A DNA stretch of 64,000 nt from an uncultured Paludibaculum sp. (GTDB taxonomy: Bacteria; Acidobacteriota; Terriglobia; Bryobacterales; Bryobacteraceae), in contig NZ_OY762269.1 of assembly GCF_963665245.1 (NCBI RefSeq), positions 2,920,501 to 2,984,500 of the forward strand. Direction: 5' to 3'. The position numbers were made by a program, and so were the translations under genes. The notes under the pieces were generated by a model. It ran no database searches, was not told the origin of the DNA, and saw only the letters and a list, made by a program, of their open reading frames with translations. Below are positions 45,922 to 55,190 of the stretch, one piece after another; position 1 is the first letter of the stretch, and each line of letters starts with the position of its first letter.

Positions 45922-46812
45922 CTAACGGAGTGATGGCTCGAGGGCGACGTGGAATTCGGGTGTGTCCGAAACGTCGCCCAGCCAGTCCTGTGCCGATGGG
46001 GATGACTCGAAGAATGGCGCCTGATTGGGGAGGGCCTTGCGGAGTGTGGCGGGCAGGCCGTCGAGCGAGACGGCCACTTTGGCGTCTGAACCCGAACCAG
46101 CAATGAGGGCGAGGAGGGCTTCGCGGCCGGCGTCCTCAATTTCTGTCAGTGTGCCCAAATCGACGAGGACCCGCAAAGGGAGCGGCAGTGCACGCCAGAT
46201 CTTTTTCACGGACATAGAAGAGAACAGAGAGAGGCGGCCCGCGATCTGCAGTCGAAACGGTGCGCCGGCCGATAGCGTCACGGACTCAGAAGCGTAGCTG
46301 ACGGTTCTCATGGAGGAGATCAGGGCCCACTTCAATACTGGGTCGATCTGGCAAAGGCTGAAGACCATGTCGCACGCCCCACATTTATGAGTGCGGCCCT
46401 CGATACCTGTCCGGCCATATGTGTGGACATGGTTCTGGCACACAGGACACTGGAAGTGAAAGCTGGGCTCATTGAACGATTGCAGGGCCGCGGATTGGTC
46501 GTCGAAGATCTCGAACACCGTGTAAAGCTTTGTGATCTGAAGGAAGTCGGCGATCCGCTTGGTCGGGCTGAGGAGTTTCAGTGCGCCGCCGCTGTTCGAG
46601 ACAGTCGTGAACGCACTGACCAACTCGCCAACACCGGAGCTGTCTATGTAGCGCACCTCCGCGAGAGCCAGCACCAGTTGCTTCCTGCCGCGCGCGAGAA
46701 GGTCCCTGATTGCGTTACGCAGCATGGACGCGCCTCCGCTGAGATCGATACTGCCCCGCAGTTCGAGGATCGTCACCTCTCCGACGTTGCGTTGCGTGAT
46801 CGTCAGCGTCAT
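45922..46812 (-). CDS. STAS / zinc-ribbon / STAS-like protein, partner of the DUF4062-STAND-PP2C protein
   Basis: 296 residues. Residues 1-110 are a STAS domain with the phosphorylatable motif DSSG at 57-60. A zinc ribbon follows (CPVC 122-125, CGAC 144-147). Residues about 170-285 look like a second STAS domain in which the DSSG position reads EDAG, so the serine is missing and an acidic residue is present. Its ATG overlaps the upstream stop in ATGA, so it is made with the phosphatase fusion. By family knowledge a PP2C of that type would remove phosphate from the STAS serine; which kinase adds it is not visible in the window. Confidence 0.85.
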   Translation of the reverse strand: MTLTITQRNVGEVTILELRGSIDLSGGASMLRNAIRDLLARGRKQLVLALAEVRYIDSSGVGELVSAFTTVSNSGGALKLLSPTKRIADFLQITKLYTVFEIFDDQSAALQSFNEPSFHFQCPVCQNHVHTYGRTGIEGRTHKCGACDMVFSLCQIDPVLKWALISSMRTVSYASESVTLSAGAPFRLQIAGRLSLFSSMSVKKIWRALPLPLRVLVDLGTLTEIEDAGREALLALIAGSGSDAKVAVSLDGLPATLRKALPNQAPFFESSPSAQDWLGDVSDTPEFHVALEPSLR

Positions 46813-49448
46813 CGCTCTCCGGCTCCTTGTCCCAGGTCCACCTGAATGGCGACGACCGTTACGTCATCCACCGCGTCGGCCTCACGAGGGTGGCGCCGCC
46901 AGGCATCAAGGATCGCCTCACCGACGGCTCGCGCGCCCGCGTCGGCGTTCTTCACGACAATCTCCTGGAAACGGTAGCCGTAGGGCTCGCCCACCAGTAC
47001 ATGGCCTTCGGTGAGACCGTCGGAGACCAACACCAGAATGTCGCCGTTCCCGACTTCGACGGCATACTCCTCAAACCACGGCGCCACTCCGGAGGCGCTG
47101 TTCAACAGATTCCCGGCCAGCGGCAACAGCTCGCAGCGCCCCGTCCTGCTCGAGTAGTGGACCGGGTTGGGATGGCCGGCATTGGCCAGGCGGATGACCC
47201 GGCGCTTCGGGTCGACCGCGATGCATTGCATGGAGATGCGCCGGAAGTACTCGTAGGGGCTGATCATCTGATCCATGGCGGCGAGGATCGCGCCCATGTC
47301 GCGGCAGTTGCCTTCCAGAACCAGGTTTCGGAAGAGATTGCCCATGAAGCGGGCAACGAAGGCGCTCTTCAATCCGAGGCTGGGCGCGTCGCCGATGGCC
47401 AGGAACAGGCGTTGCTCCTGCGACACAATCTCGAAGAAATCGGCCGGCACTTCGGCCTTGGGGAGGATGCCCACATAGATGTCGAGGCCGGCGGCTTCCG
47501 CGATGTGTGGCTCGAGGAGTTGCGTCCTGAAGGCCAACGGACCGGAACGGTAAGGCTGCAAGGTGTTGGCCACCTCGGAGACGGCCTGCTGGCCGATCAC
47601 GCCGCGTAGCGATTCCACAAGGGTGACGCAGCGGGCGATGACGCTGGGATCGTGGCGTTCGAGCAGTGCGCGGGTGAGTAGCTCCAGACTCTCCAGCGCG
47701 GAGTAGCCGAGCAACTGCGCCGCCCTGCTCAGAAAGCCCTCATCGATCACATCGACGAGGCGGGCCTGCGCGCCGGCCTCGAACAGATGGTGCGCCAGTG
47801 AGTGGTAGCGGTAGCTGTTGATGAGGTTCTCAGGGCGTTCCAGCCATTCCGCCATCGCCCGGTGTGCGTTCTTGAGCTCGTCCTCGTAGAGCAGGGCACG
47901 GCGCACGAACTGATGGAACGATGCGTGATAGAAGCCGAATCCCTCTTCGTTGCCGAGGAGGAAAGGGAGGATCGGACGGATGGCCGTCTCGTCGATGGCT
48001 CGCTGCGGAGAACCGGTAATCTGGCTGAGTTCGCGCAGCGAGAGTGTTTTGCGGGCGACGGAGAGCAGGCCCAGGACATCGCTGAGCAGAGTGTTGCCGG
48101 CGGCGAGGCTGCGCGTGGCGGCGCGAAAGAAGCCCTCGATTGTGGTGGGCAGCTTCGTCAGGTCGTAGTCGAAGTCTGCTCGGAACTGATCGAGGACGGC
48201 CTGCAGGTAGAGCGGATTGCCCTGTGAGGCTTCGGCGATGCGCTCCAATTCAGAGGCGCTGGTGCCGGGCCGGCTGCGGCCGATGATTGCACGCATCTCC
48301 TCAAGCCCGAGCGGACGCAGGATGAAGACCTCGTGGGGCAGGGAAAAGAGCCGCTGTTGCAGCCGGTTGAGATGGTGACCGGGCCGCGAGGTGACCACGA
48401 CGAAGACGCCCTCGGGTAGAGTTTCGGCCGGCAGGAAGGGTGGGTCGGCGGGGCTTTCCGGTAACTCATCCAAGGCATCGACGACGAGAACGAGGGGCTT
48501 GCGAACGCCGGCCACCCGGCGCAGGCAGTCCTCGAACGCCTTGGTTAGGGTCGCCAGAGACTCCCCTTTCAGTTCAGCGCTGCCGGCCGGGTCGAGTTGT
48601 GCCAGTAGTGAGAGCAGAATGAGACGGGGTTCATCGCGCCCGCCCATGCGGTTGATGAAGTGGTGGACATAGTTCGCAGACGCGATCAGGCGGCAGGCCA
48701 GTGCCGTCTTCCCCTGGCCGGGGCTGCCGCGAATGATGAAGTATCCGCGCGAGTGTTTTCGCTGGAAGGAATCGAAGGCGTGGAGTGCATCCTCACCGCC
48801 GACGAAAGAGGTTGATTTCTCTTCGATGATCGCGGTTTGCACCGAGAAGTAAGCTTCACCCACCGCAGGCTGTGCCGCGGCTGGGGACCTGGGAGCGGCC
48901 GGCGCACCGGCGATGGGAAAGGCCGCACGCACGTAGGCGGTGAGATGGCGGCGCAGAATCGCTTCGAACTTGCCGGGGCCGGCATAGGGCCACCATAGCC
49001 CTTCCTTGGGGAACTCCTCCTGGAACTGGAGGACCTGACCCCACTGATCCGCTTCCGACTTGTTGCGCGGCTTATAGGCCTTCTGATTGAAGTAGACCAT
49101 CACCTGAGGCAAGCCCTTGCGGCGCCAGGCGGCGATGGCGTTGCGGATCTCGTGCTCGGTGCCCGAGGATGCATCGTCCACCGGCGTGCCGAAGCGTTTC
49201 CAGAACAGACCGATCAACAGATCGCAGTCGTCGATTTTGAGAACGCCGTCGATGAGGTGTTGAGGGCCGTCGAGATGGAAGCCGGGGTAGGCATCGGTCT
49301 CCCAACGCACCGCCTCCAGCCGCAGGTTCCGGTCGACACAGATGGAGCGGTTGAGTTCCTCGAGGACTGCGGGGACGAGGTCCCGTTCCCTCTGTACGTC
49401 GCCCGGCGAGGCGACAACTACACGCAGGATCCGCGGCGTTTCGGCCAT
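46809..49448 (-). CDS. DUF4062 - STAND NTPase - SpoIIE-type PP2C fusion
   Basis: 879 residues from the ATG at 49448 (an ATG at 49472 is possible; neither has a clear ribosome site). Residues 1-90 are a DUF4062 domain (RVVVASPGDVQRERD, later DDCDLLIGLFWKRFGTP), found in bacterial conflict and signalling ATPases. A STAND-type NTPase follows: Walker A GSPGQGKTAL at 241-250, Walker B LVLVVDALDELP at 319-330, and VVTSRPG at 351-357. A helical region spans about 400-650. The C-terminal PP2C domain (655-870) keeps candidate metal acids at PADFFE, GDAPSLG, SDGLTE and DDVTVV, though the canonical GGDFYD and GKG loops have changed. STAND proteins usually end in sensor repeats; a phosphatase in that place is unusual. 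Residues upstream of 49448 in this frame are not part of it. Confidence 0.88.
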   Translation of the reverse strand: MAETPRILRVVVASPGDVQRERDLVPAVLEELNRSICVDRNLRLEAVRWETDAYPGFHLDGPQHLIDGVLKIDDCDLLIGLFWKRFGTPVDDASSGTEHEIRNAIAAWRRKGLPQVMVYFNQKAYKPRNKSEADQWGQVLQFQEEFPKEGLWWPYAGPGKFEAILRRHLTAYVRAAFPIAGAPAAPRSPAAAQPAVGEAYFSVQTAIIEEKSTSFVGGEDALHAFDSFQRKHSRGYFIIRGSPGQGKTALACRLIASANYVHHFINRMGGRDEPRLILLSLLAQLDPAGSAELKGESLATLTKAFEDCLRRVAGVRKPLVLVVDALDELPESPADPPFLPAETLPEGVFVVVTSRPGHHLNRLQQRLFSLPHEVFILRPLGLEEMRAIIGRSRPGTSASELERIAEASQGNPLYLQAVLDQFRADFDYDLTKLPTTIEGFFRAATRSLAAGNTLLSDVLGLLSVARKTLSLRELSQITGSPQRAIDETAIRPILPFLLGNEEGFGFYHASFHQFVRRALLYEDELKNAHRAMAEWLERPENLINSYRYHSLAHHLFEAGAQARLVDVIDEGFLSRAAQLLGYSALESLELLTRALLERHDPSVIARCVTLVESLRGVIGQQAVSEVANTLQPYRSGPLAFRTQLLEPHIAEAAGLDIYVGILPKAEVPADFFEIVSQEQRLFLAIGDAPSLGLKSAFVARFMGNLFRNLVLEGNCRDMGAILAAMDQMISPYEYFRRISMQCIAVDPKRRVIRLANAGHPNPVHYSSRTGRCELLPLAGNLLNSASGVAPWFEEYAVEVGNGDILVLVSDGLTEGHVLVGEPYGYRFQEIVVKNADAGARAVGEAILDAWRRHPREADAVDDVTVVAIQVDLGQGAGER

Positions 49449-49986
49449 AGGCGCTAGGACCGAGCTTACCATCGGCCCGCGTGTTCGCGACTGACGACGC
49501 GCTACTCCGGTTAGGGCCAGGGGTCGAATGATTCCGATTGCGGTTTCCAGAGCTGGAGGTCCCCGGCCGGTCCGCCGCCCGCGTGACTGGGGCAGCTCAG
49601 ACAAGAGTTGTGGCCACGGACCGTGGTTCAGACCCGGCTCACCGCGCCCTGGTCCAGCGCCGCGCCGTCGACGAACCGGTCGGCCATCTGGCGCATGCTG
49701 AGGTTGAGAGCCTGATCTTCCAGCATCCAGGGCGGCCGGTTGAGAAAGCCAATCCCATTCTGAACTTCGCAAACCATGGACACGAGGCGATGCGGCCTGA
49801 GAACGCACCGGACTGCTCGCGCATGCCTTGACGGATCGGCCCAAAGGCCGCCAAGAGGTGACTCGTCTTCATCACGGGAATGCCAACCGGCTCAGCAGGC
49901 ACACGCGCGAGAGGGCGCGAGGGGCAGTCGATCTTTACGAAACTTCGCAATTAGTTGTTTGACCCCGCAGTCCCAATCATTGCACA
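49449..49986. other. Intergenic stretch with a possible gene remnant
   Basis: 538 nt between the STAND fusion and marR. A minus-strand frame at 49628-49777 reads 49 residues (MVCEVQNGIGFLNRPPWMLE to GAVSRV) with protein-like composition but no ribosome site; it may be the tail of a decayed gene. Other frames have no support. The last part carries the marR promoter region: TTGACC at 49959-49964. Confidence 0.4.
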
Positions 49987-49992
49987 ATGCAA
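49980..49992. promoter_or_regulatory. MarR operator candidate at the marR start
   Basis: TTGCA-CAA-TGCAA, a perfect dyad with 5-bp arms and a 3-bp centre. It overlaps the marR start codon (49987-49989) and a possible -10 box (CACAAT, 18 nt after TTGACC). The same dyad occurs again before the permease gene. Confidence 0.6.
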
Positions 49993-50466
49993 CTAGTGCT
50001 ACAGTCCGACACGGAGAAGAGCGACGCCAGAGTGAAGCGGCAGGCTGAAGCTTTGCAGATGTTTCTTGCAGAGCTGTTGGAGCCTCCGATGGAGATCGAG
50101 GACCATACCATGCCCGATGTCGAGCTTTCGCCGCGGGAAGTCAGGGTATTGTTCCTTTTGGGAGGCCAGGGCGAGATGATCATGACGGATCTCGCCGCCA
50201 GGTTACACGCTCCACTCAGCACGGTTACGCGGATCATAGACAGGCTGGAAACCAAGCAATTGGTACAGCGGTCCCGTTCAACGGACGATCGGCGCATTGT
50301 GGTGGTTCAACAGGCCCCGAAGGGCAAGATGATGCACGACCGTTTCCTGAGCATGCGGGTGGAGATCGGCGCGCGAATGCTGGAACCGCTCAGCAACGGC
50401 GAGCGCGAGATCCTGCTTGAGTTGCTCGACAAGCTGACCCGGCACATGCGCGCCGGGAACGAGTAA
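49987..50466 (+). CDS. MarR family transcriptional regulator
   Basis: 159 residues. The winged helix-turn-helix is visible in LSPREVRVLFLLGGQG, MIMTDLAARLHAPLSTVTRI and IDRLETKQLVQRSRSTDDRR, where the last block is the beta-wing. If the predicted promoter is right, the real start may lie downstream of 49987. It precedes a four-gene exporter operon, with matching dyads at both promoters, so it is the likely repressor of itself and of the exporter. Confidence 0.9.
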   Translation: MQLVLQSDTEKSDARVKRQAEALQMFLAELLEPPMEIEDHTMPDVELSPREVRVLFLLGGQGEMIMTDLAARLHAPLSTVTRIIDRLETKQLVQRSRSTDDRRIVVVQQAPKGKMMHDRFLSMRVEIGARMLEPLSNGEREILLELLDKLTRHMRAGNE

Positions 50467-50508
50467 ACACCACTGGTGGTGATGCGCGGAGTGAAGTGTG
50501 TCCAGTAC

Positions 50509-50521
50509 TTGCAGATTGCAA
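50509..50521. promoter_or_regulatory. MarR operator candidate before the exporter operon
   Basis: TTGCA-GAT-TGCAA has arms identical to the marR dyad and the same 3-bp spacing. It lies 32-44 nt upstream of the permease ATG, where a bound repressor would block initiation. Confidence 0.6.
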
Positions 50522-50552
50522 TAATTGACAAACGGAAGGTTTTGGAGGGGTG

Positions 50553-51704
50553 ATGAGAAGAATCGCGCTACATATGTTGATGGGCGACACCGGCAAGTAC
50601 TTCGGCATCGTCGCCGGCGTGATGTTCGCATCCCTCCTGCTGGTTCAACAACTGGCGATGTTCGCCGGCATCATGCAGCAGATGTACTCGGGCATCAGCG
50701 CCGTGAACGCGGACATCTGGGTGATGGACCAGAAGGTGCGGTACATCGACGATTCCCAACCGATGACGGATGGTCAGTTGGGGCGGGTACGCAGCGTCGA
50801 GGGCGTTGCCTGGGCGGTCCAGATGTACAAAGGCAGCGTTCAGGCAAGGCTTGAGGACGGAACGAATGTCGGTGTGGCGTTGTACGGACTCGACGATACG
50901 ACGTTCATTGGCGGTCCGGCCCGTATGGTCGAAGGAAAACTCAGTGCCCTGCGGCAGAGCGAGGCAGTGGTTGTCGATGTGATGAGCGCGATGGACAAGC
51001 TCGCTCACGTCAACAAAGATGGCACCAAGACGCCGCTGAGAGTCGGCGAGACGCTCGAACTCAACGATCACCGGGTGATCGTGGCCGGGTTCTGCGAGGT
51101 GGCGCGTGGCTTCCAATCCATGCCTGTCGTTTACACGACCTACAACCGGGCGTTGTCCATTGTGCCAGCGCAGCGGAAGAACTTGTCCTATATATTGGCG
51201 GCTCCTCAAAGTGGGCAGTCGGCCGAGGCGGTGGCAGCACGGGTCGGCCGCGTAACTGGACTGGCCGCCTACACCTCCCAGCAGTTCATTGCCAAGACTC
51301 TGAACTACTTCCTTACCGAGACCAGCATCGTGATCAATTTCGGGTTGTCGGCATTCATCGCCTTCCTGATCGGAACGCTGATCGCCGGACAGACCTTTTA
51401 TAACTTCACGATGGACAATCTCCGCCACTTTGGTGCGTTGAAGGCGATGGGCGCGGGTAACGGCACACTGCTCTCAATGATCCTGCTGCAGGCGGCACTG
51501 GTGGGCGCGCTCGGATTTGGGACCGGCACCGGGCTTGCCTGTCTGATGGGGCTGGCGATGCAGGACAGCATGATCAGCTTCACGCTGCCATGGTACGTGC
51601 TCGTAGCAACCGGCATCGTGGTTGTTGGAATCGTGACGATTGCGGCGGCCGCGAGTTTGAGGAAGGTGATCCGGCTGGAGCCGGGCATCGTGTTCAGAGG
51701 CTAG
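50553..51704 (+). CDS. FtsX/DevC-like ABC transporter permease
   Basis: 383 residues from the ATG at 50553, with GGAGG just upstream (a GTG at 50550 is an alternative). One N-terminal transmembrane helix, a periplasmic domain of about 200 residues, and three C-terminal helices with FtsX motifs (GALKAMGAGNGTLLSMILLQ) match the MacB/DevC class. It is the first gene of the exporter operon after marR. Confidence 0.92.
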   Translation: MRRIALHMLMGDTGKYFGIVAGVMFASLLLVQQLAMFAGIMQQMYSGISAVNADIWVMDQKVRYIDDSQPMTDGQLGRVRSVEGVAWAVQMYKGSVQARLEDGTNVGVALYGLDDTTFIGGPARMVEGKLSALRQSEAVVVDVMSAMDKLAHVNKDGTKTPLRVGETLELNDHRVIVAGFCEVARGFQSMPVVYTTYNRALSIVPAQRKNLSYILAAPQSGQSAEAVAARVGRVTGLAAYTSQQFIAKTLNYFLTETSIVINFGLSAFIAFLIGTLIAGQTFYNFTMDNLRHFGALKAMGAGNGTLLSMILLQAALVGALGFGTGTGLACLMGLAMQDSMISFTLPWYVLVATGIVVVGIVTIAAAASLRKVIRLEPGIVFRG

Positions 51705-51706
51705 TC

Positions 51707-52438
51707 ATGAAAACAAATGGCGAGAGCGCGGTGGTGTGCCGCGGGCTGAAAAAGGTATTCGGCGCCGGAGCCGCTGAAGTGCAGGCGTTGCGCGGAATCG
51801 ACCTTGAGGTGCGGCAGGGTGAGGTAATGATGCTGGTTGGTCCGTCGGGCTGCGGCAAAACGACCTTGATCTCAACGGTGGCGGGCGTCCTGGATCCGAG
51901 CGAAGGTGAGTGCCTCGTGTTCGGGAAGAATCTGAACAGCCTGAGTGACCGCAAGCGCACGCGTTACCGGGGCGAACACATCGGATTTGTGTTCCAGCAG
52001 TTCAACCTGATCGGATCCTTGTCGCTCCGTGAAAACGTCGCCGTTCCCCTGCTGCTCAATGGCGCTGGATATGGGCAAGCTTTACGCAAAGCGGACGAGG
52101 CACTCAAGAAGGTGGAGTTGGGCGACCGCACGGACGCCCGGCCGGCGAGTCTGTCCGGTGGGCAGCAACAGAGGGTGGCCATTGCGCGGGCGATCGTGCA
52201 TGATCCCAACCTGATCGTCTGCGATGAGCCGACCAGCGCGCTGGACCACGTCACCGGACAGCATGTCGTGGAGTTGCTGCGGTCGGTGGCAACGGGCGAA
52301 GGGCGTGCGCTCATCATTGTGACGCACGACAGCCGCATTTATCAGTACGCCGATCGCATCGCGCAGATGGACGACGGCAGGGTTCAGAGGGTTTTCGACT
52401 CGCACTCGGAGTTTCTGGCGTCGGAGAGGGTTCAATGA
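51707..52438 (+). CDS. ABC transporter ATP-binding protein (LolD/MacB/DevA type)
   Basis: 243 residues from the ATG at 51707, 2 nt after the permease stop. Walker A GPSGCGKTTL, Q-loop FVFQQFNLI, signature LSGGQQQRVAIARA, Walker B LIVCDEPTSALD and switch IIVTHDSRI are all present. It drives the FtsX-like permease. Its stop overlaps the adaptor gene in ATGA. Confidence 0.95.
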   Translation: MKTNGESAVVCRGLKKVFGAGAAEVQALRGIDLEVRQGEVMMLVGPSGCGKTTLISTVAGVLDPSEGECLVFGKNLNSLSDRKRTRYRGEHIGFVFQQFNLIGSLSLRENVAVPLLLNGAGYGQALRKADEALKKVELGDRTDARPASLSGGQQQRVAIARAIVHDPNLIVCDEPTSALDHVTGQHVVELLRSVATGEGRALIIVTHDSRIYQYADRIAQMDDGRVQRVFDSHSEFLASERVQ

Positions 52439-53550
52439 TTCGAAAATACGCACTTCCGATTTTTGCTGTAGCCGGGCTGGCCCTTGGCTTGTTCATGGTG
52501 AGGGCGACTTCCAAGCCGCCAATGAAGGCGCAGCCCATGGCCGAACCGGCCAAGGCGCCGTTTCAGGCATACGTGTCGGGCGCCGGTCTCATTGAGGCCT
52601 CGACTGAAAACGTCAAGGTCGGCAGTTCGAGCGGCGGGCTGGTGACGCGGGTGTTTGTGAAGGTCGGCGACGCCGTTCGCAAGGGCCAACCCTTGTGGCA
52701 ACTGGACGAAGGGCCTAAGCGGGCTGAGATCGCCCGGTACCAGGCGGCGGTGGAGTCGGCCGCGGCGACGCTCGAAAAGCTGCGAGCGGGCAATCGCCAG
52801 GAGGAGATTTCGAAGCAGGAGCAACAGGTGGCTCAGAGCAAGGCGCAGTTGGACGATGCCAGAGCGCAACTTGCGCTGCGTGAGACTGCCTATAAGGACG
52901 ACACCCGCGCCATCAGTCTGGATGAAGTGAACCAGGCACGGAATGCGGTGAGGCAGCGCGAGGCGGCGACGGCTTATCAACAGACGGAACTGGAGCGTTT
53001 GAAGAGAGGCACATGGGCCCCCGAAATTCGCGTGCAGCAGGCGGCCGTGGAGCAGGCCCGCACGCAGGTGATGCAGGCCCAGGAGGAACTGGAGCGGCTG
53101 ACGGTGCGGTCGCCACTGAATGGCGCAGTGATGCAGGTGAAGATCCACGCCGGTGAGTACGCACCGGCCGGCCAGACCGACGATGCGTTGATGCTGGTGG
53201 GCAACAACGATGATCTAAACATCCGAGTGGATGTGGATGAGCAGGACGCCTGGCGCGTGGAACGCGGGCAACCGGCCGCCGCCTATCCGCGCGGACGCGC
53301 GGATCTCAAGGTGCCACCGACCTTTGTTCGTGTCGAGCCCTATGTGGTTCCGAAAAGATCGCTGACCGGCGCGTCGACTGAACGCGTGGATACACGCGTG
53401 TTGCAGGTGGTTTATTCGTTCCGGCAGCCCGAGACTTTCCACCTGTATGCCGGACAGCAGATGGATGTCTATATCCAGGCGAAGCCGCTTCCCGATCCCG
53501 GCGCGCGGCAAGCGCAGAGCAAGGGCCCGGAGACCGGAGGCAGACCATGA
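52435..53550 (+). CDS. HlyD/DevB-like periplasmic adaptor
   Basis: 371 residues. One N-terminal anchor (residues 5-23), a lipoyl half-motif in SSGGLVTRVFVKVGDAVRKG, a long coiled-coil hairpin (about 95-210), the second lipoyl half (LTVRSPLNGAVMQVKIHAGE) and a beta-barrel end. It links the inner-membrane ABC pair to the outer-membrane channel. It overlaps the ATPase gene by 4 nt and the channel gene by 4 nt. Confidence 0.92.
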   Translation: MIRKYALPIFAVAGLALGLFMVRATSKPPMKAQPMAEPAKAPFQAYVSGAGLIEASTENVKVGSSSGGLVTRVFVKVGDAVRKGQPLWQLDEGPKRAEIARYQAAVESAAATLEKLRAGNRQEEISKQEQQVAQSKAQLDDARAQLALRETAYKDDTRAISLDEVNQARNAVRQREAATAYQQTELERLKRGTWAPEIRVQQAAVEQARTQVMQAQEELERLTVRSPLNGAVMQVKIHAGEYAPAGQTDDALMLVGNNDDLNIRVDVDEQDAWRVERGQPAAAYPRGRADLKVPPTFVRVEPYVVPKRSLTGASTERVDTRVLQVVYSFRQPETFHLYAGQQMDVYIQAKPLPDPGARQAQSKGPETGGRP

Positions 53551-55025
53551 CGCGGCGATTTGCGGTTCTGGTGACCGTGGCGCTCCTCCTACTGGCGGGA
53601 TGCGCCGTGGGACCGAAGTATCGGGCTCCTGTCGTGAAAACCCCGGAGGCATTCTCGCAGGTGCAAGAGAGGAAGCCCGCGGCGGACATGGCGGCCCTGG
53701 CTGATTGGTGGCGGACGTTTCATGACCAGAAGCTCTCTTCGCTGGTTGAACGCGCAATCAACAGCAACCTGGATGTAAAGGTTGCGAAGGCGCGTCTGCA
53801 GGAGGCGCGCGCAACATTCAAGAACACGCAGGCCAGCAAGCGGCTGCCCGCCGGCAATGCGAACTTCAACTACGCGCGCAGCCGGACGAGTTCCGACAAT
53901 CCGCAGATTCCGAAACTCGGGGGAGGGACGCTGATCCCCACGACGTACAGCTCCTACCAATCGTATTTGGACGCAAGCTATGAGCTAGACCTCTTTGGCG
54001 GCGTTAAGCACCAGATTGAAGCAGCGAGCGCGGACGCGCAGTCGTATGAGGACAGCTTGCGCAACACGCTGGTGAGCGCCGTGGCCGAGGTCTCGAGAGA
54101 CTATTTGCAGCTCCGCCAGTATCAGGAGCAACTGGCGGTGGCGCGGCGAACGGAAGCCACGCGCAAGGACACGCTCAAAATCACCGAGGTGCGCTACAAG
54201 GCCGGCCTGGTGACCGATCTGGACGTGGCCAACGCCGCAGCCAGCCTCGCGCAGACGCAGGCGACCATTCCAACGCTGGAGGCCAGCGCTTCTCAGATGG
54301 TCCACGCCATTTCCGTCCTTCTGGGCGAGAATCCGGCCGCCCTCGCAGCCGAACTGAACGAGGCGAGTGGTATTCCGGCGTCACCGAATGAGATTCCGGT
54401 GGGATTGCCCTCGGACCTGTTACGCCGGCGTCCCGACATCCGGCAGGCGGAGCGGAGCCTTGCCGCGGCGACGGCGCGAGTGGGCGTTCAGGTGGCAAGT
54501 CTGTTTCCGTCAATCAGCCTGACGGCGCAGTATGGGGGCCAGACTGGCGAGGCCCTGCATCTGGCGAACGCGGCGGCGCGGTTCTACTCCTTGGGTCCTC
54601 AGATCAAGTGGGGGCTGCTCAACTATCCCGCGACCAAAGCCAACATCCGAACCTATGAGGCCAGGCGCGACCAGCAGTATCTGACGTACCAGAAGACAGT
54701 ATTGACCGCGTTCCAGGATGTCGAGAATGCCCTCGCTTCGCATCGGGCGGACCAGCAGCGGCTGGCCGCATTGGAGCAGCAGGTGAGCCATCTGCAAAAG
54801 GCGGCGGCCGTGGCGATGAACCGCTATACGCACGGGCTCACGAACTTTCTCGATGTGCTGGATGCGCAGCGTTCGTTGAACACCGCGGAGGATTCGGCGG
54901 TTCAGAGCCGGGCCGCGGTGAATATCGATCTCGTGTCTGTCTACAAGGCGCTTGGCGGCGGCTGGGAGCAGAACGATCCAGTGGCCGACAACCGGAGCGG
55001 AAGGAGACAAGACGTCAGCCGCTAA
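53547..55025 (+). CDS. TolC-like outer-membrane efflux lipoprotein (NodT family)
   Basis: 492 residues. LLLLAGCAVGPKYRAP is a lipobox followed by the GPKY signature of NodT/OprM channels. Two OEP repeats show PSDLLRRRPDIRQAERSLAA and SLFPSISLTA in the second half. It forms the outer-membrane exit of the tripartite pump encoded by this operon. It overlaps the adaptor gene by 4 nt. Confidence 0.94.
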   Translation: MTRRFAVLVTVALLLLAGCAVGPKYRAPVVKTPEAFSQVQERKPAADMAALADWWRTFHDQKLSSLVERAINSNLDVKVAKARLQEARATFKNTQASKRLPAGNANFNYARSRTSSDNPQIPKLGGGTLIPTTYSSYQSYLDASYELDLFGGVKHQIEAASADAQSYEDSLRNTLVSAVAEVSRDYLQLRQYQEQLAVARRTEATRKDTLKITEVRYKAGLVTDLDVANAAASLAQTQATIPTLEASASQMVHAISVLLGENPAALAAELNEASGIPASPNEIPVGLPSDLLRRRPDIRQAERSLAAATARVGVQVASLFPSISLTAQYGGQTGEALHLANAAARFYSLGPQIKWGLLNYPATKANIRTYEARRDQQYLTYQKTVLTAFQDVENALASHRADQQRLAALEQQVSHLQKAAAVAMNRYTHGLTNFLDVLDAQRSLNTAEDSAVQSRAAVNIDLVSVYKALGGGWEQNDPVADNRSGRRQDVSR

Positions 55026-55190
55026 CCATCCAAGATTCACCGGGCTGAGTCCCGGAGGGCCCTGGGCCCCTCGTCCGTACTGCCCGCCGGGGCATTGTAG
55101 CAACTCGCGGAACGACGACGCGGTGACCGCAGGAGTCACCACGAAAGCCGGTTTTCCTGCTATGTGACACCGATCGAAAGGAAGAAACCA

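Noticed and set aside
49538..49950. Open frames of about 100 residues on both strands before marR
   Set aside because: Arg/Ala/Pro-rich shadows without domains; only the short minus-strand frame 49628-49777 looked protein-like and is listed as a possible remnant.
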